Shown here: in pieces, positions 43,439 to 52,105 of the stretch
Numbering within the stretch: the stretch's first letter is position 1
How the letters are laid out: each line of letters begins with the position of its first letter
DNA from: a virus
Reading direction: 5' to 3' (one strand)
Virus record (IMG/VR): IMGVR_UViG_3300027969_000072
Coordinates: 27,524-91,523 of that record
Length of the DNA stretch: 64,000 nucleotides
Made by a program: the position numbers and the translations under genes
Notes under the pieces: model-generated
What the model was told of the DNA's origin: nothing
The model's input: the letters and a program-made list of their open reading frames with translations, nothing else
The model's database searches: none

Positions 43439-43732
43439 ATGATGTTTAAAATACTAAATCAATCATTATACATATGTGATACTATGGGAAATCTTGGTAG
43501 AAGAATATCCGAGAATGTTGCATTTGGTACATATGACGAATCACAAAAGATTTTTTTAATAACCAGTATAGATGGTAAATTAGAAACTAAAGATATTGGT
43601 GGTAACCCGATAAGAGTTTTATCACAAGGAGTACTGGAAGCAAGATTCTCAGGAACAGATATATTAGTTCGTAAAAAAGATGGTAAAAATGTTCTAATAG
43701 ATAAAGCCGGAAATATTAAAAGATACTTTTAA
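43439..43732 (+). CDS. Small beta-rich unknown protein
   Basis: A 97-residue protein with short repeated strand-turn units (DTMGNLGRRISE, TSIDGKLETKDIGG, KKDGKNVLIDKAGNIKR), reminiscent of small beta-propeller or WG-type repeat blades. It converges on the 43729 gene with a 4-base overlap of stops. Unknown function. Confidence 0.5.
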   Translation: MMFKILNQSLYICDTMGNLGRRISENVAFGTYDESQKIFLITSIDGKLETKDIGGNPIRVLSQGVLEARFSGTDILVRKKDGKNVLIDKAGNIKRYF

Positions 43733-45426
43733 ATTACTCTCAGATACCTGGGTGTATCAAAATCAGAAGTTTGAATAGAAAGAGCATGTCTCATTATTTT
43801 AGTCATAACATCATTACCTAACATAGGATTCGCTTTATATATCTTAGCAATAGAAGCTAATATCTGTAGAGACTGTAACTTAGATATTAATTTATTTTTA
43901 ATATTACCATCTTCCTCTTCAGTTTTAGATAAATCAGTGTATTTAATAACTTTATCCCAAGAAGTACCAGTAGGAATACCTTTTTTTAATCTCGGAACTT
44001 GAATAGTAGAAGGCATTTCAACAACATCAACACCATTTGAAAATTCCCTTAAATTAAGTAATTCATTATACAAACTAGTAATAGAGTTTCTTAAATCAGT
44101 AAGAGTTCTTTTTTTAAGTTCAGAATGTTTCTCTATCTCATCTAAATTAAATTCATCTTTATGAATATCCAATATAGACTTTATTCCAGTAAAAGATATT
44201 TTTCCATGTCTCGATGAAGAACCAGCAACCTCACCATCAACATTTACAGAGTTACCAGTATTTGATGAATCAATAGTTATATCTCTATCTTTTCTAATTG
44301 TATTATCTTGCCCATTTTGAGTACGTTCTTCACTCCATTTAGATACAGTAGATATTTTTGATCCAATACCTTTAGTAGGATCTTGTGTTATTCTAAAATA
44401 CTTAATATCAAAGTCTGGTAACTTTTTATTCTCTTCTTTATTGACAATTATTTGAAATGTCTCATCTCCATTTTTCACTTTTTTAAGTGATATTGGTATT
44501 AGAATATCTCTATCAAAATAACTATCCATAAGAGCTATTAAATCACCCATATTTACACAATCAGAAATTGCTTTATTTAATATATCAATATGTTTTGTTT
44601 CTATAATATAAACATCTGCTGGACAAAATTTAGAAAAATTAATAGAAGTTGTTTTATCTGTATCATTTTTGTTTTTACCAACTACTTTTTTATTTTTTAA
44701 CTTATTAAACTTTTCTACCAACTTTTTAACAGGTGATATATCATCGTCATTAGACTCATGAAAAACAGAATAATTCCTTCTAGGTGAAAATTTTCCTTTA
44801 AATCTATATAACAACTCAGGTACTTTAACAAAAGTATTAAACCAATCTCTATTAGTAGATAAACTATCTAACATATCTTCTGTGATTACAACCTTATTAT
44901 CTAAATAAATATTAATTCTTTTTAATGCCTCGGCATCCTTATTACAATAATTCTCCCAAAAATCTAAAACATCTTGTAGTAGTATAGACTTTCTAGGATA
45001 CTTTAACTTATATGCTATAAATAAACATTGAATTGCTTCATATTCTCTAGTTAAAACACCTGGACCAACTGCACCAAATTCCGATGTTTTTTTTACTTGA
45101 TTTAGTTTAAATACCTCTTCTCCAGAAACAAAAACATCTTTATATCTAGGTTTACCAAATAACTTAGCACCTTTACTATCATCATAAGTATTAGTATTTC
45201 CTGTCTTAATAGCATTTGCTGCAATACTAGGAACTACATCCTCACCATCAACTTTTATATGATCAATAGTTCGTTCACCTTCTCCTTTTATAGTTAATTT
45301 AACTTCTGGCTCTTGTAATTTCTTTATTAAAGCATTACCCCTCTTTTCTCCACCTCTCTTCTTTTCTAACTCACCTAAGTTAAGTTCAACTTCTTCAAAA
45401 AATTTAAGATACTTTAAAACTCTCAT
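43729..45426 (-). CDS. Large tagged protein, possible packaged nuclease
   Basis: The 565-residue protein begins MRVLKYLKFFEEVEL (tag) and has no obvious homologue among cellular families. A central part contains FCPADVYIIE followed about 55 residues later by LIPISLKKVKNG. A conserved Asp followed at a distance by a Ser-Leu-Lys strand recalls PD-(D/E)xK nucleases and phage proteins with a PADIW...SLKK pattern. The C-terminus is helical. An AT box lies 3 bases before the ATG. Function is uncertain. Confidence 0.5.
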   Translation of the reverse strand: MRVLKYLKFFEEVELNLGELEKKRGGEKRGNALIKKLQEPEVKLTIKGEGERTIDHIKVDGEDVVPSIAANAIKTGNTNTYDDSKGAKLFGKPRYKDVFVSGEEVFKLNQVKKTSEFGAVGPGVLTREYEAIQCLFIAYKLKYPRKSILLQDVLDFWENYCNKDAEALKRINIYLDNKVVITEDMLDSLSTNRDWFNTFVKVPELLYRFKGKFSPRRNYSVFHESNDDDISPVKKLVEKFNKLKNKKVVGKNKNDTDKTTSINFSKFCPADVYIIETKHIDILNKAISDCVNMGDLIALMDSYFDRDILIPISLKKVKNGDETFQIIVNKEENKKLPDFDIKYFRITQDPTKGIGSKISTVSKWSEERTQNGQDNTIRKDRDITIDSSNTGNSVNVDGEVAGSSSRHGKISFTGIKSILDIHKDEFNLDEIEKHSELKKRTLTDLRNSITSLYNELLNLREFSNGVDVVEMPSTIQVPRLKKGIPTGTSWDKVIKYTDLSKTEEEDGNIKNKLISKLQSLQILASIAKIYKANPMLGNDVMTKIMRHALSIQTSDFDTPRYLRVI

Positions 45427-45429
45427 AAA

Positions 45430-45441
45430 CTATATATTAAA
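45430..45441 (-). promoter_or_regulatory. AT box, putative late promoter
   Basis: TTTAATATATAG on the minus strand, 3 bases before the start codon of the tagged 43729 gene. Confidence 0.5.
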
Positions 45442-45484
45442 AAAATAATTGACTTTTCACATAAAAAAAAATAATATATACATT

Positions 45485-46882
45485 ATGAATAATAAAATAT
45501 CAAAATACGACGAATTTTTACTAGAAAAAGACATGATGCTTTTATTAGAAGCAACAATTGTACTAGATGATAAGTTTTATGACTTATTGAAAAAAATAAA
45601 ATCTCCAGTTGCATCTGAATTATTAAAATTAGACGGTGAAGAGGTAGATACTAACTATAACTATATCTCATATGATGTAGATAAAGAAGATAAAGTATTC
45701 TTTACACCAGATGATAAAGCAAAAAAAGTAGAAGATCCTAAAACAATTAAAAAATCTGACATGAATGTTGGTAGATTTGTAAGAGCAATTCTAACTAAAG
45801 CAGGCATCGAAGTTAAACCAAAAGATCTTGAAGATTTTGTAAGTAAATATAAAGCAACTATCTTAATAGAGAAAGAATCTTTTACAAGATTTGAAATAGT
45901 TAATGGTAATGATATTAAAAAATGGTATCATGTAGATAATTACGACAAAGAATTAGGTACATTAGGTTCTTCTTGCATGAGATATCCAAAATGTCAACAA
46001 TTCTTATCAATCTATTCCGATAATCCGGATAGAGTATCACTTATTATATTAAGATCTGCAGAGAATCCAGATAAAATTACAGCTAGAGCACTTCTTTGGT
46101 TAGATGATAAAGGAAGAAAATTCATGGATAGAGTTTATATTATAAACAGTGCCGATATTGAATTATTTTTAGACTTTGCAAAAGAAAATGGATTCTATTA
46201 TAAAATGAATCAAACATTTCACACAGGTGATCCTATTATGTTTAATGGAGAACAACTTGGAAGAGAAGATAGCTGGGTTTATGTTACATTAGAACAATCA
46301 AATTTTGATGATTATCCTTATATGGATACTATGAAATATCTTCTAAGAGACAAAGGACAACTTAGTACGAACTATAACTCAAACTACGATGCAGAACTAA
46401 CTAGTACCGATGGTGGAGATGGTTCTTGTGATAATTGTGGTGGAAGAGGTAGCTTTGAATGTGAAGAATGTGATGCAGGAGAAAGACAATGTTACAGATG
46501 TGATGGAGAAGGAGAACAAGAATGTTCTGAATGTGAAGGTGATGGAACAGAGAACTGTCCAAAATGTGATGGAGATGGTGAAGTAGAGTGTCGTGATTGT
46601 GATGGTTATGGCGAAGTAGAATGTGAAACTTGTGATGGAGACGGAACTGATGAAGAAGGTGAAGAATGCACTGACTGTGAAGGAAATGGGAAAAAATCAT
46701 GTGATGATTGTCATGGTGATGGTAGATCAACTTGTGATAAATGTGACGGAGAATGCACAGTAGATTGTACAGAGTGCAGCGGACGTGGACTTGAAGAGTG
46801 TACTAGATGTGATGGAGAAGGAACATCTGAATGTGATGAATGTGGTGGTTCTGGTAGAGTTGATTGTTATGAATGTAACTAA
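45485..46882 (+). CDS. Tagged DnaJ-type zinc-repeat protein, paralogue C (14 CxxC)
   Basis: The frame opens at 45449, but the ATG at 45485 follows the ATAATATATA box and yields the expected tag MNNKISKYDEFLLEKD with L-L-E sites, 465 residues in all. The core domain matches the 32405 and 33910 proteins (VGRFVRAILTKAG, GNDIKKWYHVDNYDK, LGSSCMRYPKCQQF, FMDRVYI, YPYMDTMKY). Fourteen CxxC knuckles follow. One linker with DEEGEE lengthens the spacing near the eighth knuckle. There is no J domain. Role unknown. Confidence 0.65.
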   Translation: MNNKISKYDEFLLEKDMMLLLEATIVLDDKFYDLLKKIKSPVASELLKLDGEEVDTNYNYISYDVDKEDKVFFTPDDKAKKVEDPKTIKKSDMNVGRFVRAILTKAGIEVKPKDLEDFVSKYKATILIEKESFTRFEIVNGNDIKKWYHVDNYDKELGTLGSSCMRYPKCQQFLSIYSDNPDRVSLIILRSAENPDKITARALLWLDDKGRKFMDRVYIINSADIELFLDFAKENGFYYKMNQTFHTGDPIMFNGEQLGREDSWVYVTLEQSNFDDYPYMDTMKYLLRDKGQLSTNYNSNYDAELTSTDGGDGSCDNCGGRGSFECEECDAGERQCYRCDGEGEQECSECEGDGTENCPKCDGDGEVECRDCDGYGEVECETCDGDGTDEEGEECTDCEGNGKKSCDDCHGDGRSTCDKCDGECTVDCTECSGRGLEECTRCDGEGTSECDECGGSGRVDCYECN

Positions 46883-46885
46883 ATT

Positions 46886-47410
46886 ATGATATACTTAAAA
46901 AAATTTAATGAGTCTAAAAGACTTACAGAAGATGATGTAACCTATTCAGTATTAGAAATATTGGATGAGGGATTTACTTCTAATGGAGATTTATCTACAA
47001 TGATCGCACATTTTAACTTTACTGAAAAAATGAAAATGATTTCATTTGTTAGAAGATGTGATACTAATAAAAATGAAAGAACTGATAGATTTAACGTACC
47101 AAGTGATAAAGGAAGATGGATTTTACAAGCGACCGGTATCGAAAGAAATGGAGACTATAGTGGATTTCAATATGGTAATGTTTGGAGAAAGAAAAACTAT
47201 GAAATTCCTAAAGAACAAGAGTATCTTCGTTACATAGGATTTGAATCTGCAATTAAATTACTAAGACTAACCGATTATAAATATGTAACTTTATCAATAC
47301 ATTCAATTCCTAGTGGTGGAGCACATAAAGAAGACTTCTTTACAACCACCGAATGTATTAAGTTTACATTTAGTAATGATTGTTACACTTCTCCAATATC
47401 AGAAGATTAA
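46886..47410 (+). CDS. Unknown protein with tag-like N-terminus
   Basis: A 174-residue protein beginning MIYLKKFNESKRLTED, resembling the tag with an L-T-E site, 3 bases after the zinc-repeat gene. It has a TGIERNGDYSGFQYGN glycine/aromatic loop and a C-terminal beta region with HSIPSGGAHKEDFF. Not recognised. It may be cotranscribed with the zinc-repeat protein. Confidence 0.5.
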   Translation: MIYLKKFNESKRLTEDDVTYSVLEILDEGFTSNGDLSTMIAHFNFTEKMKMISFVRRCDTNKNERTDRFNVPSDKGRWILQATGIERNGDYSGFQYGNVWRKKNYEIPKEQEYLRYIGFESAIKLLRLTDYKYVTLSIHSIPSGGAHKEDFFTTTECIKFTFSNDCYTSPISED

Positions 47411-47439
47411 ACTTTTTAATTTTTTTTCATAAAATATTT

Positions 47440-47931
47440 ATGATAACAATTATAGCTGCAGCCGGAGAAAACAATTCTTTAGGTAAAGACAATGACTTAG
47501 TCTGGCACTTACCAGACGATTTTAAACGATTTAAAGAACTTACATCAGGTAATCATATACTTATGGGTAGAAAGACGTTTGAAACATTCCCTAAACCTTT
47601 ACCTAATAGAACACATCTAATTATAACAAGACAAAATGACTATTCAGTACCAGAAAAATGTTTCACATTTGATAGTATTCAATCTGCATTGGATGAAGTA
47701 TTAGAACATTCAGATAACAATATTTGGATAATCGGTGGTGGAGAAATCTACAAACAATCAATGGAAATTGCAGATAGAATTGAACTAACAAGAGTACATT
47801 CAGAGTTTGATGCAGATACTTTCTTTCCAGAAATTGGTGATGAATGGAAATTAGTTTCAGAAGAATACCATCCTGCAGATGAAAGACATAAGTATGACTT
47901 TACATATTTAACTTATGACCGAAGAAAATAA
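47440..47931 (+). CDS. folA: Dihydrofolate reductase
   Basis: The start at 47440 (MITIIAAAGENNSLG, 163 residues) matches the family N-terminus. DHFR motifs follow in order: LVWHLPDDFKRFK, ILMGRKTFETF, LPNRTHLIITR, WIIGGGEIYKQ, and the C-terminal DADTFFPEI strand. It makes tetrahydrofolate for thymidylate synthesis, as T4 frd does. No thymidylate synthase is in the window. It overlaps the next gene by 17 bases. Confidence 0.95.
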   Translation: MITIIAAAGENNSLGKDNDLVWHLPDDFKRFKELTSGNHILMGRKTFETFPKPLPNRTHLIITRQNDYSVPEKCFTFDSIQSALDEVLEHSDNNIWIIGGGEIYKQSMEIADRIELTRVHSEFDADTFFPEIGDEWKLVSEEYHPADERHKYDFTYLTYDRRK

Positions 47932-48175
47932 AGAAATAATTGTAAAAGATTATCTAATTAAACTTGAAAAAAATCAAGTCAGAATTATAATCAATACGAT
48001 TGATGATTTTAGTGATCATCCGAGAGGACCTTGGATTAAAATATTCTATACTGTGATAAAAACGGAAAATAATCTACATACTAAATTAGATAAAGTATTT
48101 TCTAAATCAGGAACATTTGATAGTTTATTTGTTTCAGAAATTAGAGATCAAAAACTAAAAGATTTAGGTGTTTAA
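47915..48175 (+). CDS. Small unknown protein with C-terminal IRDQKLKDLGV motif
   Basis: An 86-residue protein overlapping the end of folA. A strand-rich core (VRIIINTIDDFSD, WIKIFYTVIKTENN) is followed by IRDQKLKDLGV at the very end, a strong copy of the recurring C-terminal motif. Unknown function. Confidence 0.55.
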   Translation: MTEENKEIIVKDYLIKLEKNQVRIIINTIDDFSDHPRGPWIKIFYTVIKTENNLHTKLDKVFSKSGTFDSLFVSEIRDQKLKDLGV

Positions 48176-48871
48176 TTATGAACGTCTTCCGTAATTTATT
48201 ACTTGTTGTTGAGTTCTCGCATCCTTATCAGATGCAGCAAAGTATTTAATTACATTAGGATCCTTGAAATTTGACATCAACTCACTATTACGTAAACTAG
48301 AATCTCTAAGATCTAATCTTTTCATATGATGAAAATCACCAACGATTCTTTTAATATTCAACTCAGGTTTTTCCTTGTATAACCAATAAGGAACTTTAAT
48401 ATAAAAGAAGCCTTCTTTTTCAGGAACTGGTCCAAGAATAGCAATTTGTGAAGTTGGATAAACTCCTTTATGAAAAGTAACAGAATATGGTCTAGCATTA
48501 TCCATAAAAGTTGCAGTATCTGCCGCAAATTCCTTTATGTTTAAAATCTCAACCGATTTCTCATTTTCTTTAGTTATAAAATAAGCACCAATAATAGCTC
48601 TTTCATCTGATAAATAAACGGCTTTATCAAAATCATATTCAATATCATCTCTATAAATATGTTTATCCAAAGGTTTATATTCTGAATAAAAAGTATTTGG
48701 GTTAATATGCCATTTGTTTTCTGGATCTGATAATCTATAATAACCAATATTACCATACTGATCTGGTCTTAATATAAATATTTTTTCACCTTTATCATTG
48801 ATCCATCTAGAACCAAGTTCCGGCATCGTCTCAACTCCTTCAAACATTTTAAACTCTTTAATAAATCTCAT
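48176..48871 (-). CDS. Tagged unknown protein
   Basis: The frame extends to 48988, but the ATG at 48871 gives the tag MRFIKEFKMFEGVE and places an AT box (TTTTTAATATATAC) about 22 bases upstream. The 231-residue protein has a SRWINDKGEKIFILR beta segment, a WHINPNTFYSEYKP aromatic region and a Ser/Arg-rich helical C-terminus. Unknown function, probably virion-associated. Confidence 0.55.
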   Translation of the reverse strand: MRFIKEFKMFEGVETMPELGSRWINDKGEKIFILRPDQYGNIGYYRLSDPENKWHINPNTFYSEYKPLDKHIYRDDIEYDFDKAVYLSDERAIIGAYFITKENEKSVEILNIKEFAADTATFMDNARPYSVTFHKGVYPTSQIAILGPVPEKEGFFYIKVPYWLYKEKPELNIKRIVGDFHHMKRLDLRDSSLRNSELMSNFKDPNVIKYFAASDKDARTQQQVINYGRRS

Positions 48872-48910
48872 TATAAAAATTAGTTTTTTGTATATATTAA
48901 AAATTAAATG

Positions 48911-48918
48911 TAACTTTG
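48911..48918 (+). promoter_or_regulatory. Leaderless Bacteroidota-type promoter (TAACTTTG)
   Basis: TAnnTTTG box ending 4 bases before the ATG at 48923. Confidence 0.6.
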
Positions 48919-48922
48919 TAAA

Positions 48923-49198
48923 ATGAGAAATAAATTTGACCTTAATAAACCAGTTTACCATAAATCTTATGGTAAAATGTCTATACAACGTTATTTAGAA
49001 GCTAACCTAGATGAACCAGATACAGAAAATCAATATGATTGTGAGTATAGTGGTCGTCTCGCTGATGTCGTTACCTGGTATCATAGAAATGCACGTCTTT
49101 TTAAAGAATCTGAGCTAATGTCAGAAGAAGATTACATAGTTTGGGAACTTGCAGTTAAAAGAGAAGAAAAACTAAAAAATATATTAAAGGAGGAATAA
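48923..49198 (+). CDS. Small unknown protein
   Basis: A 91-residue protein from a leaderless promoter. It has a YGKMSIQRYLEANLDEP helix, a TWYHRNARLFKE segment and a C-terminal KREEKLKNILKEE helix similar to the recurring C-terminal motif. Unknown function. Confidence 0.55.
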   Translation: MRNKFDLNKPVYHKSYGKMSIQRYLEANLDEPDTENQYDCEYSGRLADVVTWYHRNARLFKESELMSEEDYIVWELAVKREEKLKNILKEE

Positions 49199-49204
49199 TA
49201 CTCA

Positions 49205-49216
49205 CTTAATATATAA
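49205..49216 (+). promoter_or_regulatory. AT box, putative late promoter
   Basis: CTTAATATATAA ends 3 bases before the ATG of the CAP lipoprotein gene. Confidence 0.45.
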
Positions 49217-49219
49217 ATA

Positions 49220-49684
49220 ATGAAAGTAAAAATTCTTCTTTTCATTTCATTATTATTTATATCTTGTACAAAACAAGATGAAGAAATCTATCCAAAATAT
49301 ACTTATAATTTTAGTCAACAAGAACTTGAAGTAATGCACGTTACTAATGTTTATAGAAATCAAATAGGATTAGATACTTTAAAAACAATTGAACATATCG
49401 GTTATATATGTGAAGAGCATAATATTTATATGATCGAACAAGATACAATTACACATGACTATTTTCATGAGAGATCAGATAACTTAATTAAAACATTACA
49501 TGCAGAACGTGTAGGTGAAGTTCTAGCTTATAATTATAATTATCCACAGTCTGTTTTAAATGCGTGGATAAATTCACCATCACATAAAAAAATAATAGAA
49601 GGTGATTTTACTAACTTTGGTATTGCAATAAAACAAGATTATATTGGACGTAAGTACTATACCTTTATTTTTGTTAAAATTTAA
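49220..49684 (+). CDS. CAP/SCP-domain lipoprotein
   Basis: The 154-residue protein has a lipoprotein signal (MKVKILLFISLLFISC) and a CAP domain: TNVYRNQIGLDTL, then HNIYM, THDYFHERSDN, VGEVLAYNY, AWINSPSHKKII and FTNFGIAI. The histidines of CAP proteins (in HNIYM, THDYFHER and SPSH) are present. It should be lipid-anchored in the cell envelope. CAP-domain function in bacteria is poorly known. An AT-box promoter suggests late expression. Confidence 0.82.
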   Translation: MKVKILLFISLLFISCTKQDEEIYPKYTYNFSQQELEVMHVTNVYRNQIGLDTLKTIEHIGYICEEHNIYMIEQDTITHDYFHERSDNLIKTLHAERVGEVLAYNYNYPQSVLNAWINSPSHKKIIEGDFTNFGIAIKQDYIGRKYYTFIFVKI

Positions 49685-49733
49685 GGAAAAGGAATTTCAC
49701 TATTGAATATATAATGAAAAATAAATTCCTACG

Positions 49734-50120
49734 ATGAAAAACATACTAATAAATTGCAAGATCACTTATCAACAAGAATCACTTAAAAACACTTTAACCG
49801 CAATTTTTTATGAGCATTCGAGGAACCAATTTATTACATTATCAGGTAAAATATCAGCAGAACTAACACAAGATTTATACCATAATAGTACACATATTTC
49901 ACAACTAGATTTCTCTAATTTTAAAGAGGAATTAGAACCTAGTGAAGAAGAAATGATACAAATCTATCAAGAACTTCTTTCAAAGAAAAATTCTGGTAGT
50001 TCACTAAGATATAAAAAATCTAAACTTGAACAATTTGAAGTTACCGCATTTGAATTATTATCAGAAAAACTTGCTTCTTATTTTAGAAATGAAAAATTAA
50101 ATTCTATTGGTATTTTTTAA
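49734..50120 (+). CDS. Unknown protein with C-terminal FRNEKLNSIGIF motif
   Basis: A 128-residue protein that is helix-rich in its second half, with an EPSEEEMIQIYQELLSKK helix. It ends YFRNEKLNSIGIF, a copy of the recurring C-terminal motif with N in place of D. Unknown function. Confidence 0.55.
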   Translation: MKNILINCKITYQQESLKNTLTAIFYEHSRNQFITLSGKISAELTQDLYHNSTHISQLDFSNFKEELEPSEEEMIQIYQELLSKKNSGSSLRYKKSKLEQFEVTAFELLSEKLASYFRNEKLNSIGIF

Positions 50121-50131
50121 TATTTATTTTG

Positions 50132-50139
50132 TATATTTG
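50132..50139 (+). promoter_or_regulatory. Bacteroidota-type promoter (TATATTTG)
   Basis: TAnnTTTG box 16 bases before the ATG at 50156. Confidence 0.55.
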
Positions 50140-50155
50140 TTTTATATAAATAAAT

Positions 50156-50494
50156 ATGAGTAAGATAAACGATAAAACAAATGAAATAGTTTTCAATGGA
50201 CTATTTGAAAAAGGAATGATTTTTCAAGAAATGCTAACATTTTGGTTAGGTATTTTAGATATAACAGATGATGGTATAATTATTACATTAGAAGGTAACC
50301 GTATCAGAGAAATGAAACTAAAGAAATATACTAGCGAAGAACTTACAAAGTTTATGAAGTATAGTACAATGGATAACTGTTGGTTAGATTACCAAAAAAC
50401 AGACATTGATGTCGTACATGATTGGTTTACACAAAAAGCAACATATGATACTATAGAAAATAGAAGAGATTTAAAAATTGATCTTTTAACATAA
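50156..50494 (+). CDS. Unknown protein with C-terminal RRDLKIDLLT motif
   Basis: A 112-residue protein with an aromatic helix (FQEMLTFWLGILDI), a strand pair and a C-terminal region ending NRRDLKIDLLT, another copy of the recurring C-terminal motif. Unknown function. About 200 AT-rich bases without an obvious gene follow it. Confidence 0.55.
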   Translation: MSKINDKTNEIVFNGLFEKGMIFQEMLTFWLGILDITDDGIIITLEGNRIREMKLKKYTSEELTKFMKYSTMDNCWLDYQKTDIDVVHDWFTQKATYDTIENRRDLKIDLLT

Positions 50495-50700
50495 AAAAAT
50501 AATTTTTTTATCTCAGTATTTGTAGTATCTAACATAAAAATAACACAAAAATACTATAAAAAATCCACACCAAAAAGTTTTTTTAATATACTAGGTTACT
50601 ATATAAATAGTGAAATTTATAAAAATATAAACATTTTCAAGTTATATCATATAATATTTAGCAATTACTTAGGTAAAAAATAAAAAAAAATAATAATAAA

Positions 50701-51375
50701 ATGGCAGGAGAAATCGCTCAACAATTTGCAGGTCTACCAATAGAAGATCTAATCGTACAACCATTAGTTGGTATGGCTAAAGGACAAGCACAACTTAATG
50801 ATGTTACATGGAAATATATTTCAGATGTAGCATTTGAAGATGTTTTATCTACAACTGAGAAATATACCGCAGCAGATGGTGTTGCAACAGAATTAATAGG
50901 AAAATTCAAACCAACAGGTAAAAAGAAAACACGTAGTTTAGACGTTCAGTTAAACAGATATGTAACTAATCCAGAAACAGGTGAACAAGAATTACAAGTG
51001 ATTACTTCAATGATACCAATGTTACCATTAGTACCACTTCCTTCATTAGCAATTATGTCAGCAGACATCAATTTTACAATGGAAGTTAAGACTACCGAAA
51101 TGACTAAAACAAGTGATGATCATGAAGCAAGTATTCAAGCAAGTGCAGAAGGTGGATTTTGGGGTATGAAATATTCAGTTGCGATGCAAGGTAAAATTGC
51201 AACACATAAAGAAAATACAAGAAGTACTGATAACTCTGCAAAGTATGAGGTTAGAATTCATGCAGAGCAAATGCCAATTACAGAGGGTATGAACAAATTA
51301 AATGATATGTTAAACTTAATGATTGAACCATCTGTTCAGCCAGGACAAGGTGGAACACAATCTAAAAAAATCTAA
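50701..51375 (+). CDS. DUF2589-type protein
   Basis: The 224-residue protein fits the DUF2589 layout: an N-terminal helix (PIEDLIVQPLVGMAKGQAQ), a linking segment with FEDVLSTTEKY, a central beta sandwich (MSADINFTMEVKTTEM) and a C-terminal EVRIHAEQMPITEGMNKLNDML unit. It heads a three-gene cassette with the genes at 51398 and 52105. The biochemical role of DUF2589 is not established. The leader of about 200 bases probably holds a promoter, but I see no clear box. Confidence 0.65.
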   Translation: MAGEIAQQFAGLPIEDLIVQPLVGMAKGQAQLNDVTWKYISDVAFEDVLSTTEKYTAADGVATELIGKFKPTGKKKTRSLDVQLNRYVTNPETGEQELQVITSMIPMLPLVPLPSLAIMSADINFTMEVKTTEMTKTSDDHEASIQASAEGGFWGMKYSVAMQGKIATHKENTRSTDNSAKYEVRIHAEQMPITEGMNKLNDMLNLMIEPSVQPGQGGTQSKKI

Positions 51376-51397
51376 TAATAATTTAATTTTAAAATAA

Positions 51398-52105
51398 ATG
51401 GCTAAAATAAATTTAGAAGAACTATTGGGCGGCTTACAAGAAGCCGCTCTTATAGTTTTGGGTATTCAAGAAAGACAACATATAAACACATTATCTAAGT
51501 ATTTTACTCCTGATGGAGTTCCACTTACTAAAACATTTATAATTGGTGAAAAAGAAGTAAATATACCTCTTTACATATTAGCAGATCACTCATCAATGGG
51601 ATTGGAAGAAATGGATATTGACTTTGATATTCGTTTATTAGCATCTGATGATAGAACACCATCTTCTCTTAAAGAAAATGTTTTACCTATATTTAAAAAA
51701 ATTGAAGATCAGACTATTAGAAGTGCACAAGCCGCATTAGTTAAACTAGGTGAACCTTATGCGAGTATGTTAGGTTCTACGGGATCTGGAAAAAATGGAG
51801 TAGATGGTGTTGTTGGTCCTAAATGTAAAGCTGCACTAATTAAATTTCAAAAAGAAAATAAACTTGAAGAAACAGGTGAAGTTGATGATGAAACTTGTAA
51901 AAAATTAGGAGTTTCAACCGCATCAGAATATACACATACTGTAACAAATATATCTGTAGATAGTAATGCGCCAAATTCAGATAATAAAGCAGGTATGGCA
52001 ACTGTAAAGGTTAAATTTAGAAAGGATGAAAAACCAGAGGCTGTATCAAGACTTGTTGAAATGCTAATACAAAAATTAGATGATGGAGGTCATACAACTA
52101 AATAA
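51398..52105 (+). CDS. DUF2589-like protein with inserted peptidoglycan-binding domain
   Basis: The 235-residue protein begins and ends like DUF2589 (LGGLQEAALIVLGIQERQ with a following beta strand, and a final MATVKVKFRKDE plus AVSRLVEMLIQKL). About residues 107-172 instead match the peptidoglycan-binding-1 fold: RSAQAALVKLG, GVDGVVGPKCKAALIKFQKE, then TGEVDDETCKKLG. The domain appears nested within the beta sandwich. It could tether the cassette to the wall or to a virion tip. It overlaps the next start by 1 base. Confidence 0.65.
   Translation: MAKINLEELLGGLQEAALIVLGIQERQHINTLSKYFTPDGVPLTKTFIIGEKEVNIPLYILADHSSMGLEEMDIDFDIRLLASDDRTPSSLKENVLPIFKKIEDQTIRSAQAALVKLGEPYASMLGSTGSGKNGVDGVVGPKCKAALIKFQKENKLEETGEVDDETCKKLGVSTASEYTHTVTNISVDSNAPNSDNKAGMATVKVKFRKDEKPEAVSRLVEMLIQKLDDGGHTTK

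Noticed and set aside
46401-46730. Histidine-rich minus-strand frame
   Set aside because: It is the reverse complement of the CxxC repeat coding region; TGT/GAT repeats read backwards give His and Asn.
48872-48988. N-terminal extension of the 48176 gene
   Set aside because: The extension overlaps the opposite gene and promoter, and the internal ATG yields the typical MRFIKEF tag start.
50495-50700. Gene or RNA in the 206-base AT-rich gap
   Set aside because: No start codon with a reasonable frame and no stable stem-loop is seen; it is probably only the leader or promoter region of the DUF2589 cassette.
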